Shown here: positions 1 to 6,932 of the stretch, piece by piece
How positions within the stretch are numbered: position 1 is the first letter of the stretch
Layout: every line of letters starts with the position of its first letter
Assembly: GCA_035546335.1 (NCBI GenBank)
Contig: DATKDP010000085.1
Span: 1 to 30,226, forward strand
Length of the DNA stretch: 30,226 nucleotides
Source: DATKDP01 sp035546335
GTDB taxonomy: Bacteria > Acidobacteriota > Thermoanaerobaculia > Gp7-AA8
Reading direction: 5' to 3'
Translations under genes and position numbers: made by a program
The notes under the pieces: model-generated
Told to the model about the DNA's origin: nothing
Databases searched by the model: none
What the model saw: only the letters and a program-made list of their open reading frames with translations

Positions 1-75
1 GGATCTGCGTTCTTAGACAGTTGCCGATCGCAGATCCTTCGCTCACGCCCACCCAACCGCCTCGCTCAGGATGAC
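1..75. repeat. Dispersed palindromic intergenic repeat, copy 1
   Basis: Positions 1-9 and 29-37 form a perfect 9-bp inverted repeat (GGATCTGCG / CGCAGATCC). Positions 57-75 are the exact reverse complement of 13485-13503 (19 of 19). The similarity extends through a GGGCGTGAGCGA-like block on the complementary strand, so this is the same repeat family as the cassette at 13485-13551. It lies just upstream of the first gene and I see no coding content in it. It resembles a REP/BIME-like element, but no transposase-like gene is visible here. The left side may be cut by the window edge. Confidence 0.6.
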
Positions 76-245
76 GAATTTGATTTGTTTCCTCGATTCG
101 CATCTAATCCTCGACGATTACCCGAGTGAGCGAAAACGATGCTCGACCTCCTGCCAACCGGGTAGCGCATCACGCGGCCCGAACCGGATTCGCGATGCCG
201 ACAGAAAACGAAAGACAGCTGCGACCGAGTGGAAGGAGCCTCGAC

Positions 246-2696
246 GTGTCCGCGGCATCGGCGCACAGGCCCGAGAAGCATGTGACCGCCCGGATCCCCG
301 CATCTTCCTGCAGCGCCTGCGCATTCCGGGCAGAACGCAGACTCCAACGCCTTCCCGGCGTCAAGGAGGCGACGATCGATCCGGCCCTCGGCGAGATCTC
401 GCTCGTCGTCGATTTCAACGCCACCTCGCTCGTCGATGTCATGACTTCTCTCGCCTCCGAAGGGCTCGACGTCACGATCGCCCGCGTCGCCATTCCCCTC
501 GACACGACTGGTTTCGGCACTACGGCCTCCCGGATCATCGAAGCGAGAATCGGCTCGATGGAAGGCGTCGCTTCTGTCCGCCTCGACCTGGTGACCTCGG
601 TAGCGATCGTGGAGTATCGCCCGGGATCGACCGAGCTCGATGCGATTCGAGCGGAGCTCTTCCGGGGGGGATGCCCTCCCAACCATGCCGCACCGGAGCG
701 ACACGATCCGGCGACCGAGCGACGAATCGTCCGGACTCTCGACGGGAGACTCGTCGTTTCGCTCCTCGGAGCCTCCGCCGCCACGCTCCTCTATCTCGCT
801 GCAGTGGGGATTCCAGGGGGACGAATCACGGAGATGGTTCCGCACTCCGTTGCCGATCTTCCACCAGTTGCTCTCGACGCGCTTCTGATCGCGGTCGTGC
901 TCATCGCAGCCATGCTCGTGGGCCGCGGGCAGATTCCGCGGATGTGGAGAGGGATCCGCAACCGGTGCCTGCATTTCGACGTTTTAGTCTGGCTCGCGAT
1001 GGCCGTCGGGATCGTCGCCGGCCTCGCTGCGATTCCGATCGAAGGACGGATCATTCACGAGCTGCCGCTGGCGTCAGCCTGGCTGCTGACGTTGCATACA
1101 CTCGCTCACCGCGTGGATCGAGCGATGTGCAGAAGGTTTACACGGACGGCTTCAGCACTCCAGCGGCTCCGGCCCGATCGTGCGATCGTCATCCGCGACG
1201 GGCGCGAGGTCGAGATCGAGATCGAAGATCTTCAGCAAGAAGATGTCGTCGTCGCCGCCCAGGCATCGACCGTCCCCGCAGACGGCACGATCACCTCGGG
1301 CTCGGCGGAGCTCGACGAATCGATCTTCGGCGGCTCGACGACTTCGCGAGGCGCCGGCGCACAGGCTCGCGCTGGCAGCCGCGTGGTTCGCGGTCGAATC
1401 GAGCTGCGAGCGGAGCGATGGGGACCCAGAGCCCTTCTGTGGCAGCTCGGACTGATGCAGTGGAACAACCTCGAGAGCAACATCGAGCGGAAGGGGGCTG
1501 GCACGGCCGCCTGGCTGGGTCCGGCCGTCCTGATCGCGGCGATCGTCACCGCGATCTTCTGGCTCAACGTCAGCCCGTCGACATCGATTGCGGCGTTCTG
1601 CCTGATCTCCATTCTGGTCGCCTTTCCCATCCCGGCGATCCATCGCGCGGCGCAAGCAGCGTTGCGGAGCACGCGCGACGCGCTCGCCGAAAGAGGAGCC
1701 TTCTTTTCAACGACCGAGGGAATCGAGATCGCGAGCAGGATCGAAGAGGTCGTGCTTCTCGACAGCGCCCTCCATCCCGCCGAGCCGGTAGTCACCGAAT
1801 TCGTACTTCTCGACGGCATCTCTCAGACGAGATTGCTGAGCTTCGCCGCAGCGGCGCTGGAAGCCAGGAGCGGCCGTGTCGACCGAGCGATCGTGCAGCG
1901 AGCTGCAGCAGCGGGAATCGCCGGCAATCCGGCGATTCAGATGCGAAGCGATCCTTTCGGAGTCGAGGCCGTGGTCGACGGAAGGATCGTGATCGCCGGA
2001 CAGCCGCGCTTTCTGACGCAATCCGCGGTCGACCTCGAGCCCGTGGCGGAAGAGCTCGAGCGATTCACCGCCGAGGGGAGGCATGTGGTGCCGATCGCGA
2101 TCGACGGCAGAGTCGCCGGACTGCTCGTCGTCCAGATGGACATTGCTCCGGAAGCCCGCGCGAGCGTCGAACGGCTCGAGCAGCTCGGGATCGTCACGCG
2201 CCTGGTGACGTGCGCATCTCAGGCGACGGCCAGGGCTGTCGGCTCGCAGCTCGGGATCGACGCCGTCGAGGCGGAAACGACGCGTGCCGATCAGGCTGCG
2301 GCCGTCAGTCGCAGCGCACGAGAGTCGAAGAATGTCGCCGTCATCGGAAGTGTCGAATCGGAACCGCTGAGCCGCGCCGGCCTCGGAGTCTGCATCCGCA
2401 CGCCTGATTCCTTCGCTGTGCCCTATCGCGACCTCACACTCCTGCGACATGACCTCTCTCTGTTCGTCGATTCGATCGTTTCCTCGAAGCGTGCCGTCGA
2501 TCTCGCCGCCAGAAGCAAGCGCGTGGCGATGATCTACGGAGTGGCGGCCCTGCTTCTGGCAGGCGGAGTGCTCTACCCACTCACCGGCTTTTTTCCATCA
2601 CCGGTGCTGGCGGCGATCGGCGTCGTCGCGGTGAGCATCGGAATCGATGTTGCGGCTCTTCGTCTGCGAAGGAACGTGCGGGGGGTCGCGCCGTGA
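246..2696 (+). CDS. Degenerate P1B-type (CopA-like) ATPase homologue, probable pseudo-enzyme
   Basis: An 816-aa protein with the full layout of a copper-transporting P1B ATPase. The first HMA domain keeps its CSAC metal motif (309-320, residues 22-25). A second HMA-like fold lacks CxxC. Hydrophobic segments, an actuator domain, a P/N region and a final TM pair follow. Alignment by eye shows the catalytic motifs replaced: TGES is GGST (1329-1340), the TM CPC is FPI (1623-1631), DKTGT is DSALHP (1761-1778, Asp kept but KTGT lost), TGDN is TCAS (2208-2219), GDGxND is GSVESE (from 2346), and the N-domain SEHP is absent. The frame is intact over 2.4 kb, so it is maintained and not decaying. Start: GTG 246 has AAGGAG at 233-238 with 7-nt spacing; in-frame GTG 126 and ATG 195 lack a good ribosome site. 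The stop overlaps the next start by 4 bases. ATP-driven transport looks unlikely; metal binding or a scaffold role is inference. Confidence 0.8.
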   Translation: MSAASAHRPEKHVTARIPASSCSACAFRAERRLQRLPGVKEATIDPALGEISLVVDFNATSLVDVMTSLASEGLDVTIARVAIPLDTTGFGTTASRIIEARIGSMEGVASVRLDLVTSVAIVEYRPGSTELDAIRAELFRGGCPPNHAAPERHDPATERRIVRTLDGRLVVSLLGASAATLLYLAAVGIPGGRITEMVPHSVADLPPVALDALLIAVVLIAAMLVGRGQIPRMWRGIRNRCLHFDVLVWLAMAVGIVAGLAAIPIEGRIIHELPLASAWLLTLHTLAHRVDRAMCRRFTRTASALQRLRPDRAIVIRDGREVEIEIEDLQQEDVVVAAQASTVPADGTITSGSAELDESIFGGSTTSRGAGAQARAGSRVVRGRIELRAERWGPRALLWQLGLMQWNNLESNIERKGAGTAAWLGPAVLIAAIVTAIFWLNVSPSTSIAAFCLISILVAFPIPAIHRAAQAALRSTRDALAERGAFFSTTEGIEIASRIEEVVLLDSALHPAEPVVTEFVLLDGISQTRLLSFAAAALEARSGRVDRAIVQRAAAAGIAGNPAIQMRSDPFGVEAVVDGRIVIAGQPRFLTQSAVDLEPVAEELERFTAEGRHVVPIAIDGRVAGLLVVQMDIAPEARASVERLEQLGIVTRLVTCASQATARAVGSQLGIDAVEAETTRADQAAAVSRSARESKNVAVIGSVESEPLSRAGLGVCIRTPDSFAVPYRDLTLLRHDLSLFVDSIVSSKRAVDLAARSKRVAMIYGVAALLLAGGVLYPLTGFFPSPVLAAIGVVAVSIGIDVAALRLRRNVRGVAP

Positions 2697-3091
2697 GCCT
2701 GGCCATTGCGAACGATCCTCTGATCCTCCTGCCGACGCTCCTGGGCATGGCAGCGGCCATCTTCGCTGGGTGGTACTTTTTCGCCCCGGGCGCCCGGTCT
2801 GCGGAGCGTCACCAGACGGATGTGCAGGAGATCGTGATGACCATCGAGCACGGCTTCTCGCCCGAGACGATCGTCGTCCGGTGCGGCACCCCGGTCAAAC
2901 TGCGGGTCGTTCGTCCTGCCGGTGCGCCGGAGACCGCGGAGCTCTTCCTTCCCTGGTTTCATCTCCATCGAAAGCTTCCGGGCGGGCGAACGACGACGAT
3001 CGACCTCGAGGCCGACGAGCCTGGCGCCTACCCCTTCCACTCCACACACCGACGGCTCGAGGGATACCTCGTCGCTGTTCCACGCGACTGA
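2693..3091 (+). CDS. Membrane-anchored cupredoxin-like protein with altered metal site
   Basis: A 132-aa protein: N-terminal TM segment (about residues 8-30), then a cupredoxin-type beta domain. The stretch GFSPETIVVRCGTPVKLRV matches the start of the cupredoxin domains that often sit beside copper ATPases. In that family the ligands normally include a Cys before the FP.F segment and a FxCGMxMxRG motif near the end. Here the first region reads APETAELFLP without Cys, and the second reads FHSTHRRLEG (residues 115-124) without Cys or Met. Histidines occur instead at 90, 92, 116 and 119 (FHLH and FHSTH). GTG start 2693 overlaps the ATPase stop (GTGA), so translation is probably coupled. Either it no longer binds copper or it uses a His-based site; the sequence alone cannot decide. 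Confidence 0.75.
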   Translation: MSLAIANDPLILLPTLLGMAAAIFAGWYFFAPGARSAERHQTDVQEIVMTIEHGFSPETIVVRCGTPVKLRVVRPAGAPETAELFLPWFHLHRKLPGGRTTTIDLEADEPGAYPFHSTHRRLEGYLVAVPRD

Positions 3092-3094
3092 GGG

Positions 3095-4045
3095 ATGACC
3101 GTGTTTCTCTTTCTCGGAATCGATGGAGGCGGGTCGAAGACGGAAGCCGTCGTCGTGGACGAGCAGATGACGACTCTGGGGCATGGACGGGCAGGACCGT
3201 CGAATCATCTGAGGGTCGGCATCAGGGAAGCGTCCGGAAACCTCGGCATCGCGATCCACGATGCTGTGCGCTCGGCCGGTCTGACCACGCTCGACATCCG
3301 GTATGCCTATGGCGGCATCGCGGGAAACGATCACCCCCGGCACCGCCAGAAGATCATCGAAGCGCTTCGCGTTTTTTTTCCGAAGCAGAATTTCACGGTC
3401 GATACCGACGCGCGCATCGCCCTCACCGCAGGCATCGGATCGGGCGTAGGTATCGTGATCATCTCCGGCACCGGCTCCGTCGCCTACGGCCGTAACCGCG
3501 ACAACCGTGAGGCACGTGCCGGAGGTTGGGGACCGACGATCGGAGACGAGGGGAGCGGCTACGCCATCGCGCGCGACGGACTTTCGGCCGTTGCCCGAGC
3601 CTGGGATGGACGCGGCCCATCGACGATCCTGACGGAACTGATCTGCACGCGTCATGACATGTGCGAGCCGCAGGACCTGCCTTACTTCGTCTACGCGCCG
3701 AGCACGCATGCCGACGATATCGCCGAGTACTGCCGGCTCGTGGTCGAAGCAGCTTCGAAGGGTGATCAGGTTGCGATCGAAATCCTGGAGCGCGAAGCAG
3801 AGGAGCTCGGGATCACCGTCCTCGCCGTAGCGCGCGAGCTCGACCTGCTGGCCGAAGAGTTTCCGGTCGCCTGGGTCGGAGGAGCATTCAACGCAGGCGA
3901 GCTCCTCCTGGGGCCGCTCCGCACGACGATTCGAAAAGAAGCACCGGACGCAATTCTCGGCCCGGCGATCGAAGCGCCGGTTCTCGGCGCCGCCAGGATG
4001 GCAATCGGGGCGGCGGCGCAGCCGCGGACCGGCCGCGAACCGTGA
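3095..4045 (+). CDS. BadF/BadG-type ATPase, N-acetylglucosamine kinase-like
   Basis: A 316-aa ASKHA-fold kinase. The phosphate-1 loop is GIDGGGSKT (Asp10), followed by ISGTGSVAYG (phosphate-2), GDEGSG, and a C-terminal GGAFNAGELL adenosine-type motif. Length and motifs fit the BadF/BadG/BcrA/BcrD family, in which stand-alone members of this size are usually N-acetylglucosamine or related amino-sugar kinases acting in the cytoplasm, for example in recycling of cell-wall sugars. It starts 3 nt after the cupredoxin stop with no well-spaced ribosome site, implying translational coupling to an unrelated metal-type pair. That pairing is unexpected. The exact substrate cannot be read from sequence. 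Confidence 0.8.
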   Translation: MTVFLFLGIDGGGSKTEAVVVDEQMTTLGHGRAGPSNHLRVGIREASGNLGIAIHDAVRSAGLTTLDIRYAYGGIAGNDHPRHRQKIIEALRVFFPKQNFTVDTDARIALTAGIGSGVGIVIISGTGSVAYGRNRDNREARAGGWGPTIGDEGSGYAIARDGLSAVARAWDGRGPSTILTELICTRHDMCEPQDLPYFVYAPSTHADDIAEYCRLVVEAASKGDQVAIEILEREAEELGITVLAVARELDLLAEEFPVAWVGGAFNAGELLLGPLRTTIRKEAPDAILGPAIEAPVLGAARMAIGAAAQPRTGREP

Positions 4046-4054
4046 GGGCGCGGC

Positions 4055-4696
4055 TCAGAATTGAAAGGACAAGCCCACCGAGAGGATCAGGGGATTGATA
4101 TCGATGTCGATCTCCCGGCCCGGCCCGGTCGCGAAGACCGCCGTTGCGGCGGTGGTGATCGGCACGTACTTTCCGTCGAGGTAGAGCGCAAGCCTTCGCG
4201 TCAGATCGATCGACATGCCGGCGTTCAGAACCAGCCCCACGTCATCGTCGATGTCGACGCTGCTGATTCCGATGTTGCCGAGGTCCGATGTCGAATCGAG
4301 ATCGTCGAAGAGCACGTATGCCGCACCGGCACCCACGTACGGATCGAAGCGTGCACGCGGCGCGAAGTGGAACTGAAGGATGACGGTGATCGGGATCATT
4401 TCGAGCTCACCTCCGGTCAATGCCGGAATCAGCGGATTGCTCGATCTGAGCGTCGCCTCCGGCTTGATGACCGACGCTGCGAACTCGGTCGAGACCCTGT
4501 TCGACCAGAAGACGTTGATCGCACCGCCGAAGCCCGACGTCGAGTCGACCTCGAGATCGAAGTCGTTGAACTGAGTGTCTCCCGTCGGATCGGCCCAGAC
4601 GTAGAAGCCGGAGACATCGACCGACCGCTGCTGAGCGAACGCCGAGCCCGCGACGAGAAGCAGGAGTACTAGAGGAATGACTCGTGAACCCTTCAT
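4055..4696 (-). CDS. OmpW-family outer-membrane beta-barrel protein (copy A)
   Basis: A 213-aa protein with a clear Sec signal peptide (hydrophobic PLVLLLLVAGSAFA, cleavage near residue 21). Alternating beta strands follow, with the OmpW hallmarks: IPITVILQFHF, FDPYVGAGAAYVLF, a conserved LNAGMSIDLTRRLALYLDGKYVPI segment and a C-terminal phenylalanine (GLSFQF) for Bam-dependent insertion. A GGAGG ribosome site lies 4 nt before ATG 4696. OmpW proteins form small eight-stranded barrels thought to pass hydrophobic molecules; the substrate is unknown here. The gene converges on the sugar kinase with only 9 bases between them and is downstream of a paralogue on the same strand, suggesting tandem duplication. 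Confidence 0.85.
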   Translation of the reverse strand: MKGSRVIPLVLLLLVAGSAFAQQRSVDVSGFYVWADPTGDTQFNDFDLEVDSTSGFGGAINVFWSNRVSTEFAASVIKPEATLRSSNPLIPALTGGELEMIPITVILQFHFAPRARFDPYVGAGAAYVLFDDLDSTSDLGNIGISSVDIDDDVGLVLNAGMSIDLTRRLALYLDGKYVPITTAATAVFATGPGREIDIDINPLILSVGLSFQF

Positions 4697-4771
4697 GCAA
4701 CCTCCATCACCAAAGACTGCCGCAAGACGGCGACGAAGTGATTAGCAAGACCGCGGCCACCCATCCCTTCT

Positions 4772-5461
4772 TCAGAATCGATATGCGATGCCCGCCGAGA
4801 TGATCACCGGATTGATGATCACGTTACCACTCGTTTGACCCTCATCGAATCGCGCTCTCGCCGACGATTCGAACGGAACCACCTTCACTTCGACATTGAA
4901 TGCCATTCGTCGGGCGAAGCGATGACTCACGCCCGCGCTCGCGACGAAAGCGGGATCGTCCGTGAAATGAAACTCGGTCACCCGCACGCCGCTCGTCGTT
5001 TCGATCGGGCCCCGCCGATCGAGGAAGACCCAGGCTACCCCCACACCGAGATACCAATCGACGCTCTTCGCCGGATCGAAGTGATACTGCACGAGTGCGG
5101 TGACAGGAATGATCTGAACGGCGCTCAGATCCAGCACTCCGATGACATCAGAAGCGACGCGAATGACGAGCTCCGCCGGCGGCTCCGCCACGGAGAAGGC
5201 GAATTGTGTCGAGATCCGGCGGCTCCAGAAGACATTGACACCGGCTCCGACGCCGAATGCCGTTCCGAAATGCAGCCTGGTGTCACCCAGCTCCTCGAGG
5301 CCGTCGAACGAGCGGTCCCCGGGGACTGTGACCCAGGTACCCCACAGCTCGATGTCGACGTTTCGATCGGCCGCCGTGAGAGGCGCCGCAACGATCAATA
5401 GCGCCAGCAATGCAGTGGCCGCCACACGACTCGCGCAGCTTGGGGTCGTGCGTCCTCGCAC
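4772..5461 (-). CDS. OmpW-family outer-membrane beta-barrel protein (copy B)
   Basis: A 229-aa paralogue of the neighbouring OmpW gene. It shares the FGxGxGVNVFWSRRISTQFAF block, IIPVTALVQYHF, WYLGVGVAWVF, and ends in GIAYRF with a terminal Phe. I choose GTG 5461 because it gives a normal signal peptide (basic start, then AATALLALLIVAAPLTA). ATG 5644 has a much better ribosome site (AGGAG, 6-nt spacing) but would add 61 Pro/Ser/Arg-rich residues before the signal sequence, unusual for an exported barrel. The two starts cannot be separated by eye. About 76 bases separate it from copy A downstream, so the pair may be cotranscribed. Confidence 0.75.
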   Translation of the reverse strand: MRGRTTPSCASRVAATALLALLIVAAPLTAADRNVDIELWGTWVTVPGDRSFDGLEELGDTRLHFGTAFGVGAGVNVFWSRRISTQFAFSVAEPPAELVIRVASDVIGVLDLSAVQIIPVTALVQYHFDPAKSVDWYLGVGVAWVFLDRRGPIETTSGVRVTEFHFTDDPAFVASAGVSHRFARRMAFNVEVKVVPFESSARARFDEGQTSGNVIINPVIISAGIAYRF

Positions 5462-5809
5462 GATCGTGACGGCGTCCTGGCCATCGCTGGCGGACTTGCT
5501 CACATCGGCCCGACTCGCGAGGGGCGGCGAGGACGCCGCCTCGATCGGGCGGGGACGCCCGACCCCCTCGGACGCTGGCAGAGTGCTCACACCTGCCGGA
5601 AGCGATCCCGGGCTCGACAGCCGTGTTTCCCCTCTCCGCCTCATCGAGAGCTCCTGAGCTCGTCTCGAAAAGGGCGGGAGGCGGTACGATTGCCGGGCCG
5701 GCTGTTCGTTCTCCACATGGGTCTCGTCGCCTGGCCCTGTGGATAGCAAGAGTCGGCCCACATCAGATCGGCGGGCACGGAATGGAGCTCGCCGCAGGAG
5801 CGAACTGGA

Positions 5810-5992
5810 ATGGGATATGAAATCGACTGCCATGGAAAATTCGGCGATCGCGAATCGGAAGGCAAAGCGCTGCTCGAGACCGACTCTCTGATCTTCCGAG
5901 GTCGTAACCTGCGCTTCGAGATCGCCTTCGCCGAGATCACCGCGCTCGAAGCACGCAAGGGACATCTGGTGATCACGACGAATCGAGGATGA
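5810..5992 (+). pseudogene. Truncated N-terminal remnant of an uncharacterised protein
   Basis: A 60-codon ORF with a reasonable ribosome site (AGGAG, 9 nt before ATG). The text SEGKALLETDSLIFRG followed by EIAFAEITALEARKGHLVI resembles, as far as I recall, the start of longer (roughly 150-200 aa) uncharacterised proteins in which a further alpha/beta part follows. Here a stop comes directly after TNRG, and no continuation is seen before the convergent YceI gene. It may be a genuine short protein, but truncation is more likely. No function is assigned. Confidence 0.45.
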
Positions 5993-6008
5993 TGCAACCG
6001 ACCGAGTC

Positions 6009-6635
6009 TCAACCGCCTGTGGAGGGCGTCGGCGGTGGCGGCGGCTGGCGGACGAGCTGCATCTCGAGTGTGATGCGGATCTCGTCGCTGGCGACCAGTC
6101 CGCCATCGTCGAGCTTGCGGCTCCACCGGACGCCGAAATCCTGACGGTTGATCTTCGTTGTCGCTCTCGCTGCGACACGCTCGTTCCCGCGCGAATCGCG
6201 GATGATGCGGCTGACTTCTTCGAGGTCGAGCACGACTTCCTTCGTCACACCTCGCATGGTGAGATCGCCGACGATGTGGTGCCTGCCATCGCCGGCTCTG
6301 GCAATTCGCTTCGAACGGAATGCAATGGAGGGATGGTTCGCAGCATCGAAGAAATCATCGCTTCGGAGATGATTGTCGCGCCGCTCGTTCCCGGTGTTGA
6401 TCGAAGCCGTGTCGATCTCCACGTCGATTCGCGCATTCGCCGGATCGCCCGGATCACCAGTCACCGTACCGCTGAATTTCGCGAACATCCCGCGAACATC
6501 GGAGATCATCATGTGACGTACGCGAAACTCGACGACCGAATGACTCGTGTCGATGGCCCAGGTTCCCTGCTGCGCAGCAAGTGACGCCGGAGCGAGCAGC
6601 AGCACGAGCCCTATGCTCGAAAACAATCTCCTCAT
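6009..6635 (-). CDS. YceI-family periplasmic lipid-binding protein
   Basis: A 208-aa protein with a signal peptide (SSIGLVLLLAPASLAAQQ) and the YceI lipocalin-like barrel: WAIDTSHSVVEFRVRHM at the start of the mature protein, VRGMFAKFSGTV, IDTASINTGNERRDNHLRS, FFDAANHPSIAFRS, HHIVGDLTMRGVTKEVVLD, and a final EIRITLEMQLV strand. YceI proteins bind polyisoprenoid-type lipids or amides in the periplasm; the ligand here is unknown. It ends in a Pro-rich tail (PPPPPTP). The start at 6635 is preferred over longer in-frame options because GGGAGG sits 7 nt upstream and the signal peptide begins directly. Convergent with the truncated gene and divergent from the sensor kinase. Confidence 0.9.
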   Translation of the reverse strand: MRRLFSSIGLVLLLAPASLAAQQGTWAIDTSHSVVEFRVRHMMISDVRGMFAKFSGTVTGDPGDPANARIDVEIDTASINTGNERRDNHLRSDDFFDAANHPSIAFRSKRIARAGDGRHHIVGDLTMRGVTKEVVLDLEEVSRIIRDSRGNERVAARATTKINRQDFGVRWSRKLDDGGLVASDEIRITLEMQLVRQPPPPPTPSTGG

Positions 6636-6932
6636 CGATGATCCTCCCTGAATCGGCCGGTGGGCCACGCCTTCAGAACCGTGAGGCGCGATGACTAAAT
6701 TCGCCGCGCGAGCTCGTTCACCGATCCGTAACGAGCAGCGAAGGCCAGGCAGAGCTCGGGACGAAACGCGAGTCGTCCCGCTGCACCCGAAACGCATGAT
6801 GCCCTTTCAGCCAATGCATCTTTCCGCGCCCGAGCCCGCTCTTTTCACTCAGAGGCGTTGTCTCGAGAACGTCGTGAGCACCGACCCTGGCCTTTCCACC
6901 CCCCATCCTCAGGTTCAGGTTATAGTTCCTCC

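Noticed and set aside
71..2407. A 778-codon Arg-rich open frame on the plus strand overlapping the ATPase-like gene
   Set aside because: It is out of frame with the recognisable P-type ATPase, very rich in Arg and Asp as expected for shifted frames in GC-rich DNA, and has no domain signature.
6915..6932. TATAGT box just upstream of the sensor kinase as a promoter
   Set aside because: No -35 element at suitable spacing, and a start point only a few bases from the ATG would be needed.
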